From Hyaloraphidium curvatum (taxonomy: Eukaryota > Monoblepharomycota > Hyaloraphidiomycetes > Hyaloraphidiales > Hyaloraphidiaceae), in contig JAIVFI010000022.1 in assembly GCA_025558095.1 (NCBI GenBank), positions 186,001 to 250,000 on the forward strand: a stretch of 64,000 bases of DNA. Direction: 5' to 3'. Both the position numbers and the translations under genes were made by a program. Below the pieces are notes generated by a model. The model had not been told where the DNA came from. It did no database searches and was given only the letters and a program-made list of their open reading frames with translations. Of the stretch, positions 18,027-28,035 are shown in pieces. How positions within the stretch are numbered: position 1 is the first letter of the stretch; the number at the start of each line of letters is the position of its first letter.

Positions 18027-19661
18027 CTAGTTATCAACCATCTCGGGGGTCATAACGATCACCGTCGGCTTCCCCTTCCCCCAGCACCCCCCGATCGCCC
18101 TCCCCAGCGCCTCCAGATCCCCCGGCCTCTCCGCATCGCACCCGAACCCCCTCGCCACGGCCTCGAAGTCCGGATTCCGCGCCCGCACCGCGTTGGGCTC
18201 GATCCCCTTGCGCACCATGTCGTCCCTGATCTCCCCGAGCGCTGAATTATCCCACACCAGCACCGCCAGGTCCATCCCGAGCTCGGCGGCGGTGGAGAGC
18301 TCGGGAAGCGTGTAGCCGAAGCCGTAGTCGCCCACCAGCACCGCCGCGGGGACGCCGGGGCGGGCGAGGGAGGCGCCAATGGCGGCGGGCAACGCAAAGC
18401 CGAGGGTGCCGAAGCCCACAGGGTGCAAGTACGTGCGGGGCGCGTAGACGGGGAAGATCTCGTTGGCGGCATAGGCGGGCTGGGTCATGTCGGTGGCGAG
18501 GATGCAGTCCTGCGGGAGGGCGGCGCGGATGGCCGCGAGAAGGTGGCGCATGATGCCGCGGAGGGGATCGTCGAAGGAGGGTTCGGTGTCGAGGTAGGTC
18601 TTGACGAGCTGGGCCGAGCGCTCGAAACGTTCTCCTGTGTCGAGGTGTGCGGGAAGGGCCGCTAGGATGGCGGAGAGCGCGGCTGAGGCGTCGGCGAGGA
18701 TGGCGACCTCGGCCGGGTAAGGGCGGGCCAGGACGGCGGGATCCAGGTCGATCCGGATCATGTGCTTGCCAAAAATCGGCGGCTCCGGGGAGTAAAAGTC
18801 CGTTTCCGCCAGCTCGCTCCCGACGACCAGCACGACGTCCGCCGATGAAAGCAGTTCGCGTGCAGCAGCCTGCGGCATGCGCGCACCAAGGCACAGGGGA
18901 TGATCCGAGGACACGACGCCCTTGCCGGCGACGGTCGTGAGCACGGGGCATCCCAGCCTGTCCACGAGCGCGACGGCCTGCGCGGATGCGTCCACGGCGC
19001 CTCCGCCAAAGACAATGATCGGCCGCTCGGCAGAGGAAAGCAAGGCGGCCGCCTCCTCGATAAGTCCCGGATCGGGAAACGCCCGTCGCGGCAGCGCTTG
19101 CTTCCGAAAGGCCGCCGTCTTGGCCCCCAGGACGTCGATGGGCAGCTCGATGTAGGCAGGCCGAGGCCGCGCGGCCTTCATCCCGGCAAAAGCAGCAGCC
19201 ACGGCCTGCTCGACGTCGGCCGGAGCCGTCGGGCCGAAAGAGTACTCGGTTACAGCGGCGGCCGCTCCCCTCTGGCTCCGCATCTCGTGCAGCCTGCCCC
19301 GTCCCTGCGCCGAATCGGCGATGTCCAGCGACGACGACAGCAGCAGCACCGGCGACGAGTCCGAGTACGCCTGCGCGAGCCCCGTCAGCGCGTTGAGGAC
19401 GCCCGGGCCCGTAATCGAAATCGCCACGCCCGGGCGGCCCGACGCGCGGGTAAAGCCATCCGCCATGAATGCCGCACCCTGCTCGTGCCGCGCGAGCACG
19501 TGCTTTATGCCCGACGCGGGCAGCGCCCGGTAGAGCTCCACATTGTGCACTCCGGGGATGCCGAACGCGTGCGTGACGCCGTAGTCGCGGAGCAGGTGGA
19601 CGAGGGCCTCCCCGACGGAGGAAGGTCCGTGAACGTCGGTGGACGCGTTGGAGTGCTCCAT
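18027..19661 (-). CDS. Thiamine-diphosphate-dependent decarboxylase (AruI/acetolactate-synthase-like)
   Basis: 544 residues, intronless, stop TAG at 18027. It has the three-domain ThDP fold: FGIPGVHNVELYRALPASG near residue 33, the cofactor-activating Glu in ARHEQGAAFMADG (about residue 60), SITGPGVLNALTGLAQAYSD, a central domain with VFGGGAVDAS, and a C-terminal PP domain with ATDMTQPAYAAN and VGFGTLGFALPAAIGA. The GIPGVHxxELYR signature recalls 5-guanidino-2-oxopentanoate decarboxylase and related bacterial enzymes rather than ILV2. The usual GDG...NN cofactor motif reads GDYGFGY...WDNSALG. No organellar presequence is visible. The lack of introns in an intron-rich region suggests bacterial origin. 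The substrate is uncertain (2-oxo acid decarboxylation or a carboligation). Confidence 0.8.
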   Translation of the reverse strand: MEHSNASTDVHGPSSVGEALVHLLRDYGVTHAFGIPGVHNVELYRALPASGIKHVLARHEQGAAFMADGFTRASGRPGVAISITGPGVLNALTGLAQAYSDSSPVLLLSSSLDIADSAQGRGRLHEMRSQRGAAAAVTEYSFGPTAPADVEQAVAAAFAGMKAARPRPAYIELPIDVLGAKTAAFRKQALPRRAFPDPGLIEEAAALLSSAERPIIVFGGGAVDASAQAVALVDRLGCPVLTTVAGKGVVSSDHPLCLGARMPQAAARELLSSADVVLVVGSELAETDFYSPEPPIFGKHMIRIDLDPAVLARPYPAEVAILADASAALSAILAALPAHLDTGERFERSAQLVKTYLDTEPSFDDPLRGIMRHLLAAIRAALPQDCILATDMTQPAYAANEIFPVYAPRTYLHPVGFGTLGFALPAAIGASLARPGVPAAVLVGDYGFGYTLPELSTAAELGMDLAVLVWDNSALGEIRDDMVRKGIEPNAVRARNPDFEAVARGFGCDAERPGDLEALGRAIGGCWGKGKPTVIVMTPEMVDN

Positions 19662-19943
19662 CTTCGCGATTCGTGGTCGTCCTGCGACTGACTCGCGTCG
19701 CGTGTTTATGCGAGCCCGGCGCCTGCCGCCGCTTCTACAAATCTCCTTCCTAGTTCCTGCAGATTCAGGCTACACTGGAAGGTCCTCGAGCCCTGGCATT
19801 ATTGAGAGTAGCTAGATACCTCAATGCCGCGCCCGACGACAGAAACAAGCAAGCCGGCGGAGACCTATAGTCGCAGTCGCCGCTTCGTCCTGTATTCGCC
19901 TTGAACCCAGTTCAAAGTGCCAGGCAAGCAAGCCAGCCACTCC

Positions 19944-20859
19944 TCACGGTCCGGGACAGATGGTCTCGGGGGTAAACAAGACACCGAATCCGCGCATGAT
20001 CGACCACGCCGCCAGCGCAATAGTCAAGGTGGTCACCCCAATCGTCTCGACAGCACCAAAAGTGACTTCAAACCCCAAGAACGTCCCCATCTGCGACACG
20101 GAATCGGGTTGCGAGAAGGCTGCAAGCATGTCCCGATGCGCCAGAAGCGATAGCTTGATCTGTTCCGGTGGATTCCGCCCAATCAGCAGCAGCGTGCGGA
20201 CCCTGGCAGCGGCGAGCACGCGCGCGAGGTTGCGCACGCCAGCATTGGCACCGGCAATGGAAAGAAGGTCGTTGGCGAGAATAGATACCAAGAGAAGCAC
20301 CAACCCGAGCTGCCAGAGCGCGATGCACCCGGCTCCAGCGGCGTTGATGGCGGCCTCCAGAAGATACACGGCCAAGAGGGCCACCAGCACCGTTCGCCCG
20401 GCGGAGGCACCGGGGGCTTGGGAGGGCCAGGTTTCGGCGACGGATCGGTAAAGTGCAACGTAGGGTTCGTCGGACGGTTGGCAGACATTGTGCCGCGTTC
20501 CCGGTGCTTGCGGAGGCGGAACACGCCGCCGGCTTCCTCGTTGAGAATCCACGTGCAGCGACGATGGGAGCCCAGTAGATCGACTGAACCAGCATTCGCT
20601 GACCGGTGTAGCGGGCATATGGGTTCAGGGCCAGCCCGAGCCTCGCCAGCCGTTGCAGCGCGGGCCACGGTGCCAGCCCCGCAAGCAGGTCCCGGGGCTC
20701 GAGCAGCGCGTCCGCTGCGGGGTCTGCGGAGGATTTGGACTGTTTGGAGTCGCCCACACGCTCGGTTGCCGGCGGTCCTCCAGGGAACACCGCGAGCGTT
20801 TCGGCGCGCGTGAGTTGCAGCGGCGCCGGCGGCGTGTCGCTGCCCGGCGGCGGGTCCAT
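19944..20859 (-). pseudogene. Internally deleted seven-helix paralog, group 2
   Basis: Starts MDPPPGSDTPPAPLQLTRAE with LAVFPGG matching the head of the gene at 1664-3147, then LLAGLAPWPALQRLARLGLAL. After about 95 codons the frame is lost. Sequence resumes at EPYVALYRSVAETW in another frame and runs to the tail GFEVTFGAVETIGV...RGFGVLFTPETICPGP at 19944. The region that should hold helices 2-4 and the cysteine loop is missing. It is the most diverged copy. The coding-quality tail suggests it decayed after the family had already diversified. Confidence 0.6.
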
Positions 20860-21265
20860 CTTGACCACGTGCAATCGCGGGGCAAGGGGGCTCCGAGTCG
20901 CGGTCGCCCAAAAACCACAGGAGACGGTCTGACGGAGTTGCTGAACCTGGCGTGGAAGCAACCGCCCCAAAGCCAGAGCGTCAAGATCATCGCATTACCT
21001 CCCTGCAATTTGTAGTCGGCCTTAATTGTAGCTTGCACAAAGTCTCGAGCCCCGCCAGACGCGTGGAAGCGGCCCTCCATGGGCGGGGAACGCGTTGTAG
21101 TCCTCCGTCGAATGGCGTGGACTTGGGGACGCCCAAACTCGACTGAGCTCACTGCGCCTAGCATTGCCCAGCTATCCCCGGGCCTCCCACCCGTAAATGC
21201 TGACCACGCTACGCTCGCCAGATTACCTGGCCCAGATCACTTCCATTCCTCCCAACACCCGGGTC
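20860..21265. other. Intergenic stretch, nothing recognised
   Basis: Separates the decayed seven-helix paralog from the thioredoxin-like gene. No frame with protein character or clear regulatory motif was seen. Confidence 0.4.
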
Positions 21266-21906
21266 TCAAGCAGCAGCGGCCTTGGCCGCCTTCTGCGCCT
21301 CCATCTTCTTCTTGAACTCCTCCATGCTGTATTTGGCCATCGCCTCCTCGGCCGTGAGCGTGCCCGCAACCAGCTCGTCCAGCATCTCCTCGCACAGAGC
21401 CACGGGGTGCCCGATCCACACGATCTTGCCCGCGGCGTCAATTGCAAACGCGGCTGGAATCCCGCGCTGCCCGGCGGGCCTCATCCAGGTGTCGGCGAAG
21501 CCCGTGCCGTCGTCCGCGTCCGCGTCCTCGTCCTCCAGGGCCACCGGGTAACGCATCGTCTCCTTCCCGCCGTTCTCCACCCAGTCCACCGCTGCCTCGG
21601 GCGAGCGCTCGAAGACGTTAACGCCGACAAAGTCAATCTTGTCGCCGTACGCGTCCCAGAGCTTGGACAGGTGCGGCATGGCGACCTGCGAGGGTTGCGG
21701 GCCAAGGCACCGTCAGACCGACATCCAAGAAGGACAATGCGGCCCCGAACCTTGCAGGGGAAGCACCACGACGCCCAGGCTTCGACGATTGCCGGGCGGC
21801 CAGGAATGGACGGCTTGTTCCCCCGCACCATTTTGAGGCTCGCGGGGAAGGGCGGCGCGGCGTCGCCGGGCTTGAGCGTCGGCGCGGGTCCGGAAGGCGG
21901 TGCCAT
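21266..21906 (-). CDS. Thioredoxin-fold (TlpA/AhpC-type) protein
   Basis: Exons 21906-21751 and 21685-21266 (GTTCGG...CGCAG intron of 65 bases), 191 residues. The redox motif WCFPC lies at about residues 47-51 within AIVEAWASWCFPCK. It is followed by an alpha/beta core: VAMPHLSKLWDAYGDKIDFV, then GVNVFERS and a long acidic insertion (LEDEDADADDGTG), with the cis-proline strand as GIPAAFAIDAAGKIVWIGHP. The N-terminus (GDAAPPFPAS) is the typical lead-in of TlpA/AhpC folds. The tail is an Ala/Lys helix. Predicted thiol-disulfide oxidoreductase or redox sensor. No signal peptide, so probably cytosolic. Between this gene and the next upstream one (21907-22217) nothing was recognised. Confidence 0.82.
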
Positions 21907-22217
21907 TCTTGCTGCGGGTTTCTTCGCTGCTTCGCGGCGCGTTGAGTCCCGGAAGTTGGGGTGCGCTTTGGACCCTGACCCTCGGCCCCTGTTCTTGGCC
22001 GGTGTCGCTTACCAAGCGGCTCTTCAGCGTACCGCGACGACTTTGGCGTCAGCAAGACCGCACAAGACGGGATGCAAATGTGTTGCTCTTCCTATCGCCC
22101 GCCACGGCACTCGCAGTACGCTCTAGCCGTCGGTCGTCCCAACTGCCGCCCACCTACACCTGCCTCAGTATATCCCTACCGCTGCATCGCCGGCCGCTCT
22201 AGCACCAGTCGTCGCAC

Positions 22218-23783
22218 CTACACCCTGCTCCAGATCTTCCATCCCGCCCGCTTCATCCGCACCATGAAGATGAACGCCGCGGCCAGGAACATCATGCTTC
22301 CTCCGAACATCATCATTCCCAGATAGCTCTGCTGCACCGTCCCGTCCGGCGCCGTCGTGGTCTGGATAAGCATCCCCGCCAGCGGCGGCCCGACGAGGTC
22401 GGCGAAGGCGCCGGCCGAGTAGAGCAGCCCGATGGCCGAGGAGATGGATGCGATCCCCACGACCTCGGCGAGGCAGGTGGACATGAGGCTGACGAAGCCG
22501 CCGCTGTTGAACGAGAAAAACATGCCGAAGAAGATGAGGCCGCCAAAGGTCGTCATGAAGGGCCAAATCAGCAGCATCGCGAGCGCGGCCAGGAGGGCGG
22601 AGCTCAGGAACGAGTTGAAGTGCCCGACATAGTCCGAAAGGTAGCCGATGACGATCCGGCCCAGCGTCGATCCCAGGTTGGTCAGCCCCAGGATGATGGC
22701 GCCCTGGTTCTGCGAGAGCCCGAACGTCGCCGCGAGCGTGGACATGAAGAACGGCGGGAGGAAGAACCCGAAGAAGCAAAAGAACTGCGAGAACCAGAGC
22801 ATGACGAACTGCGGGATCCTAAAGTATGAGAAGTTGAACAGCTTCCCGCCCCTGCCGACCGCCTTGTACCGCGTTCGGAGCAGCGCAGCGCAGACCGTGT
22901 TGACGGCCAGCACCATGAGTGCGGTGATGCGCAGCGCCCACTGGACCGACAAAACGTTGATCAGGTACTGCGTAAACGGGCTCAGGGCAAGGCCGCCGAT
23001 CCCGGTCCCGCTCACGGCTAAGCCGACGGCGAGGCCGCGCCGTTTGCTGAACCAGGTCACGACCGTCCCCATAAAAGGGAAATAGGCTACGCTCTGGCCT
23101 AGTCCCAATAGCACGCCCTGCGAAAGGAACGTCTGCCAGTAGGCGGTCGAAAAGCTCGCCAGGAGGAGGCCGAGGAAGCACATGACGCCGCCGACGAAGC
23201 ACACTATCCGGGCGTCGAACATCTCCGCGAGCCGGCCGGAAACGGGGCCGAACCCCGGGCACAGGGCCACCATCGTCGATCCGATGAGGGTTATGGCCGT
23301 GAGGCTCATCCCGGGGAAGAAGTTCGATTCGGCGTAGTAGCGGGCATAGACCCCCCAGCAGTACTGGGGCCCGATGACGATCACGTGGACCATGAAGAGG
23401 CACGCGACGAGCACCCAGCCCCAACCGCCGTCGGGAGGCGGCCCGGGGCCGGAATCGGGCGCCGGATTGCTCTCTCCGGCGGCAGCTTTCCCCGGTGCTG
23501 CTCCCGCGCCATCGTAGGCGAGCTCCAGGTCCCTTTTGGCCTCGCCACCGTCGGCCTGGGTGCCGTCCGCGGAAGGGCGCCCAATTCCGGCGTCCGGAGG
23601 CTCGGAGCGGTGATCCGGGGCAGACACCGCGGCCGTGGCGGGAAGCGGCGAAAGTCCGGCATCGGCCGAGTCCCCCGGCGCAGACGTCACGTCCGCCGCG
23701 CACACGCCTGGCGATTCTGGCAAAGCGCTTGCTGCCGAAGAATTGCCGGGATTTCGGTCCGCAGACGCGGCCGAGGACGACAT
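22218..23783 (-). CDS. MFS transporter, monocarboxylate-transporter-like
   Basis: 521 residues, intronless. A disordered acidic N-terminus of about 115 residues precedes PPDGGWGWVLVACLF, the MCT-family signature at the start of TM1. Twelve hydrophobic segments follow, with the MFS loop after TM2 (GPVSGRLAEMFDARIV), WFSKRRGLAVGLAVSGTGIG in TM4-5, and a second-half loop GRIVIGYLSDYVG. Fungal members of this group (Mch-type) often carry riboflavin or unknown substrates rather than lactate, so the substrate is not assigned. The C-terminus is short (RAGWKIWSRV). Plasma membrane or vacuolar location cannot be told. The start was taken at the first Met of the long open frame; several later Mets are possible because the head is low-complexity. 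Confidence 0.88.
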   Translation of the reverse strand: MSSSAASADRNPGNSSAASALPESPGVCAADVTSAPGDSADAGLSPLPATAAVSAPDHRSEPPDAGIGRPSADGTQADGGEAKRDLELAYDGAGAAPGKAAAGESNPAPDSGPGPPPDGGWGWVLVACLFMVHVIVIGPQYCWGVYARYYAESNFFPGMSLTAITLIGSTMVALCPGFGPVSGRLAEMFDARIVCFVGGVMCFLGLLLASFSTAYWQTFLSQGVLLGLGQSVAYFPFMGTVVTWFSKRRGLAVGLAVSGTGIGGLALSPFTQYLINVLSVQWALRITALMVLAVNTVCAALLRTRYKAVGRGGKLFNFSYFRIPQFVMLWFSQFFCFFGFFLPPFFMSTLAATFGLSQNQGAIILGLTNLGSTLGRIVIGYLSDYVGHFNSFLSSALLAALAMLLIWPFMTTFGGLIFFGMFFSFNSGGFVSLMSTCLAEVVGIASISSAIGLLYSAGAFADLVGPPLAGMLIQTTTAPDGTVQQSYLGMMMFGGSMMFLAAAFIFMVRMKRAGWKIWSRV

Positions 23784-24059
23784 TGCGGGAGACGGGGTGG
23801 CGGGTCTGGCGGCGAATGATGAACCGCATTCCGCACGCCGCCCGCCCGCAAGCCCGTCGGTGACTCGGTATCGAGGTCAAGATCATTGAAAGACAATCTA
23901 CAGCAATTGCACTAAGCTTCATCGACCAGCTCGTGGGATCTTGAGTCTGGCATCCGCTTCGTCCGGTGGCAGAAATGTCTCCATCGCCATGCCCCGTTCC
24001 AGCGACCGGCATTCCATCGCCACGTCCCGTTTCGGCAGCCAGCATCCCCTTCTCTTTCA

Positions 24060-24532
24060 TCAAATGGCTGCCAGCGCCCTCTCCAGTTTCTCCCTCACCC
24101 CGCCCGCGACCTCCTTCAGCTCCGCACTCTGCGCCATCCCGAGCACCGCGTCCGGGTCCATTATCTCCACGTGCACCGCGCCTGCCGTGTCCTGCCGCAC
24201 GACGATGTTGCAGGGGAGCAGCGCTCCGGCCTCGGGCTCGACCGACAGCGCGTGGAAGGCGTAGTTGGGGTTGCACGCGCCGAGGATCTTGTAGGGGGGC
24301 ATGTCCTTGTTGAGCTTCTTCTGCGGGTCGGAAGAGGGTGCCGCCGAACGGGTCAGAACATGCCGCACGCGGGGAAGACGAGGCGGGGCCTGCCCACCTT
24401 CATCGTCGCGGCGATGTCGATTTCGGTGAGGACGCCGAATCCCTCGGTCGCGAGCGCAGCGGTGGCCGCCTTGACGGCCTCGTCAAAGGACTTGGCGACC
24501 ACCTTGCCGAACGTGTAGCTCTTGTGCGACAT
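24060..24532 (-). CDS. DUF302 family protein
   Basis: Exons 24532-24398 and 24320-24060 (77-base GTGGGC...CGCAG intron), 131 residues. The family pattern is complete: SYTFGKVVAKSFDEAVKAA, GFGVLTEIDIAATMK, PPYKILGACNPNYAFHALSV, LLPCNIVVRQDTAGAVHVEI and the closing MDPDAVLGM. The single conserved Cys in LGACNP and the LPCN motif are present. DUF302 proteins are small homodimers of unclear function, common in bacteria and archaea and patchy in fungi, so a transferred origin is possible. A normal-looking intron shows it is fixed in this genome. Length matches the single-domain form. Confidence 0.88.
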
Positions 24533-25084
24533 TACTGTTCCCGCCGTCTATGAGGATGGGGCGGAAGGTGCTGTTGTTTGGCGCGGTGCTTTGTCAGCCT
24601 CCGACTCCGTATCGAGTCATCCGGGACTTCGTTCTCGCGGAGGTCTCGAATTCAAGCAGCTTATTCCCTATTGCATGGTGATGGCTCGAACGTCGGCGCG
24701 CATCAATGTTCATCCGGTGTCGGGTCCGGATTTGATCACGCAGGCAGTGTGGCGGATCGGACGTGACGCCGCAGTCGCCGAACTCAACCGTCAACGCCCA
24801 ACCGTGGCGGAGCACCATTGGAAAGGTTCGCGCTTCGAGATCAGCGGTGATTGATGTGGGACGCAAGGACCCGACCGATCGCCCGCCGGGACTATCGGTG
24901 CTTGACCGCCGTTGGTGTCTTGGACGCAGACGCCGGGGGCAGCTTCGAGACCAATACGCTCTGTCTGCATTGCCGCGAATACGACTCTGGTATCTTCTAC
25001 ATGTCTCCAACAGCTGCAAGTTAGGCCGAGGCCCTGTCCATCTACGGTATCGATATCCAGCGCAAGTACGCGAGTCCGGTCCGA
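24533..25084. other. Intergenic stretch; right part is duplicated
   Basis: 24932-25084 belongs to the inverted duplicate that continues through the CAP gene. 24533-24931 is unique in the window and shows no recognisable gene. Confidence 0.45.
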
Positions 25085-26068
25085 TCAGTGCGACGCCTCG
25101 GGCAGCGAGGTCGAGGACGCCCTTGTGGCGGTCGAGTTGACGACGGCGACGTAGGGCTCGGCGAGCTCGACGGCCCTGCGCGCGAGCCTGCGGGCAGGGA
25201 AGCGCCAGCAGTCGGGCACGGGGCAGCCGCCGCCCTGGCCGAACTCCTGCGCGTAGCGGTCGCCGACCTTGGCCGAGCCCATGCAGGTGAAGGCGGGGTC
25301 GAGAAGGGTCTTGCGGTGGCCGGGCGAGCCCATGAAGGAGTCTGTCGGGGCCCGGGAGAGGCAGATTAGTGGGACGATCGCAGGCAGGAGGCGGCGATCG
25401 GCACGCACCCATGGCCCACTCGATGGTGGTCTGGCCGCCGGCGACGTTCTCTCCGATCTTGGCGTAGCCGAGGGGCGCGAGGCGGGTGAGGGGGTTGGAG
25501 CCGTCGCTGGGCGAGGTGGGAGCGACGCGTCAGCGATCGGCGAAAAGGCAGGCAAGCGATCATGTCGCAAGAGGCCAGGCCGCCCAAGGCAGGGAGTAGA
25601 GGGGCTTCCTGGCCACGCCCGCGGTGCGAAGAAGTGGGCGCGAGTACCGACCTGCCAAAGTGCGACACGGTGCGAGTGTTGTACAGGTCCCACGCCACGC
25701 GCTGCGCGACCTCCTGCAGCCCGGGCGCGAAGCCGAGCGGCGCGACGCCGGCCTTTGCGCGCGCGTCGTTGACGAGGCAGATGAAAGGGTCGTGGTACGC
25801 GAGCGCGGGCGCGGCGAGGAGGGCGAGAGAGGCGGCGAGGAGGAGTGCGCGGGCCATGGCGGAGGCGGCGAGCGGTGGGCAGAAGGGGTAGTGGAGGAAA
25901 TGGAGTGATGAAGGAGAAGTGGAGAGTGATGAGAGGAGGAGACGCCCTTTTGTAGTCGCGGTTCGTCGAGGTCGCGCCTCAGGGTCGCGAACCGCCGATC
26001 GTGTTTGCCCGAGATCCCCTTCTCAACTTCGATCCCGCCACCAACCTCAAACAAACAACGCAAAGTGA
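24932..26068 (-). repeat. Inverted duplicate, left copy (CAP gene plus flanks)
   Basis: Minus-strand sequence from 26068 down to about 24932 matches the plus strand from about 44522 to 45664 almost base for base, including upstream region, both introns and about 150 bases of 3' flank. Similarity stops at an AGCTGCCCCC motif on the 3' side. Divergence is higher in intron 1 than in exons. Confidence 0.85.
25085..25857 (-). CDS. Secreted CAP-superfamily (SCP/PR-1-like) protein, copy 1
   Basis: Exons 25857-25652, 25506-25409 and 25341-25085; exon lengths (206, 98, 257) are identical to copy 2, and the product has 186 residues. Signal peptide MARALLLAASLALLAAPALA. The CAP domain starts at ICLVNDARAKAGVAPLGFAP, with GLQEVAQRVAWDLYNTRTVSHFG, then IGENVAGGQTTIEWAM and a Cys-bearing end (TCMGSAKVG, GGGCPVPDCW). 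These match the N-x-x-R...G..PL..., HxxG and GENI..G elements of the family. Secreted CAP proteins bind sterols or act at the cell surface. The two Cys near the end may form a disulfide. Near-identical to 44734-45510 in inverted orientation. Confidence 0.82.
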
Positions 26069-26135
26069 AAGACGAGATCTGGCCCAAGAAGATACAATAA
26101 TACAGATCATTCTTTCGTTCTCCGGCCCCAGCAGC

Positions 26136-26592
26136 TCACCGCCAGTGCGGCGGCCCTCCCGGGAAAATGGGCCCCGTGTACCCAACCAGCACCCCGTCCG
26201 CCGTCACCATTGTCCCGAAATGGAACCCCGATCCGCCGCCCGCGACGGAGTCCTGGAAGAGCGGCCGGGCGTACACCTTGTCCAAGCCACTCCACAGTCC
26301 GTACTCGTCCTCGTCGAGGGTGACGCCGAACCACGCTCCCTGCTCCAGCCAGATCTTCTTGGGGCTGCCGGGGGGATTCCAGCGCCCTGCGCACGGCCGG
26401 GACAGCGCGGCTGGAAAGGTTGGCGAAGGGCCAGCGGAGGACAAGCTCGTCGAGCCCTTCGGGGAGGTCGAGGAGGAGGTCGCGCGATGTCGTGAGGTAA
26501 TCCAGATCCAACCGCTTTAGCCCCAAGGACTTCAAGGAAGCCCATGCGGCGGCGTCCAGGTCCTCCTGCCGCGAGCGGAAGAAGTTGAGCTG
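26136..26592 (-). pseudogene. 3' remnant of an F-box gene
   Basis: Reads DLDAAAWASLKSLGLKRLDL and LLLDLPEGLDELVLRWP, matching DLDPAAWASIKTLGLKRLDL of the F-box gene at 43269-44428. The frame then shifts at 26369-26376 in a run of six C on the minus strand, resuming as SPKKIWLEQGAWFGV and ending GPIFPGGPPHWR. The 5' two thirds, including the F-box, are missing. It lies upstream of CAP copy 1 just as the fuller F-box gene lies upstream of CAP copy 2. Confidence 0.65.
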
Positions 26593-26674
26593 ATGGCTGC
26601 GAGATATGGATCGTCCCTGCCGCCGACGCAACATCGATCGAGGCACAAGAGATCGATTACGTCAAAATAGCAAG

Positions 26675-27750
26675 CTACCGTCTGAGCGAATACGCCAGAT
26701 TAGCCAGGATGGTATCGCCGAGCCCCTCATCGGGCTGCAGAAACTCGTTGATGTCCACGTCGCCCGATCCGTCGTGGTCAAACAGTCCCCAGATGTTGTC
26801 GACCATCTCACGCGTCTCGCGGACGCGCGCGAGGTCGGTGGAGAGGCGGAAGGTCTTGATGAGGGCGCGGACGACTTCCTCCTGGAACGGGCCGAGGAGA
26901 CGAGGTGAGAGACTTCGACGGCGTTGCAACCGCCCTATGGGCCCGTTCGACCCACCTTGTCCAGCTCCTGCGACCCGTCTTCGTCCCAATACTCGAACCA
27001 GGCCCTCAGGTTGTTGTGGTTCAGCGGCGGCGGCTCGGGCCTGTCGCCCGAGCGCCGGAACTTGTCCCGCACGTAGACCAGGAGCCCCTGCGGCCCGCAG
27101 AGCTCCTCGTACGACAGCTCCCCGGACGAATCCGTGTCCCAGCGGGTCCAGAAGGAGTCCACGTCGCGCTCCAGGGCGCGGTAATCAATCGGCAATAGCG
27201 CCTTTAGAACGGAAACCACTTCGAACTTCGAAAGTGACCCATTCGCGTCACCGTCCACGGCATCGAAGAAGCCACGGGGATCGGCATCGTATGCCGGCAC
27301 CGGCCGCACCTTGGCGAAGGGGCGGCGGCAGGCGGGGCAGAGGGCGTGGCGAGCGGTAACAAGGCTCTCCGCACAAGTCAAATGCATGAAGTGGGGGCAC
27401 GTCCGGCGGTTCTCGGCCGACGCGAAGACAGCGGCCGGATACTTGTGCATCTCGTCGAAGCACAGGAGGCACTCGGCGTGCTCGACGGCCACGTTCTCCT
27501 CCTCGGGCGGTGCGGGCGCGGGGGGCGCTGTCTGGCCGGGCGGCGGCGGCGGCGGCGGCCTCGCGGGGGCGGCGGCGACCTCCTCGAGGTACGACGCGGG
27601 AACGAAGCCCGCTTCGGCGCCCGCGGCGCGGCGCACGCGGATCCAGCCGCCCGACTCGGCGGCCTCGCGGACGAGCGGCTCGCCCGCGCGCACGCTCAGT
27701 TCGCCCGGGCCGCCGGCCGCAAAGTCAAAGAGCGCCTTCATCGAGGCCAT
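26675..27750 (-). CDS. SH3-RING-EF-hand protein
   Basis: Exons 27750-26956 and 26881-26675 (74-base GTGGGT...CCAG intron), 333 residues. Start MASMKALFDFAAGGPGELSV opens an SH3 domain (ALFDF, GEPLV, GWIRVR, GFVPASYLEEV) over about residues 4-60. A Pro-rich linker follows, then a RING finger: C-LLC at AECLLCFDEMHK, CPHFMHLTCAESL and CPACRRPF. The C-terminal half has EF-hand loops DGDANGSLSKFE, DTDSSGELSYEE, DEDGSQELDKEE and DHDGSGDVDINE, so four calcium-type loops in two pairs. Predicted calcium-responsive E3 ubiquitin ligase or scaffold. All four loops keep acidic positions 1, 3 and 12. The combination is unusual and the order (SH3, RING, four EF-hands) is read directly. Confidence 0.85.
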
Positions 27751-28035
27751 GTCGCTCTGGCGCGTCGGGCAGGTCGCGTTTGCAGACAGGAACTCAACAA
27801 TGGAGTCTGAGTCGGTCACGCGCCACGCGCACCGCAGCGCAACCGCCGCCGCCTCACGCTTTTCTTGATCTCTGAGGTGCCCTACTCCGTTCAGATAATT
27901 CATGCGAATGATCGCTACTGTGCATATGTACACTGATCGTCGTAGACCCTCATATGAGAACGATAGTCTAGGCCACCAGGCTAGCCACCGCGAGAACCCC
28001 ATCTTTTCCGTACCGGCGCATCCGCTCCGAGACGA

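Noticed and set aside
22819-24276. 485-codon minus-strand frame overlapping the MCT gene
   Set aside because: Same strand, wrong frame; no transmembrane pattern, while the overlapping frame has full family motifs.
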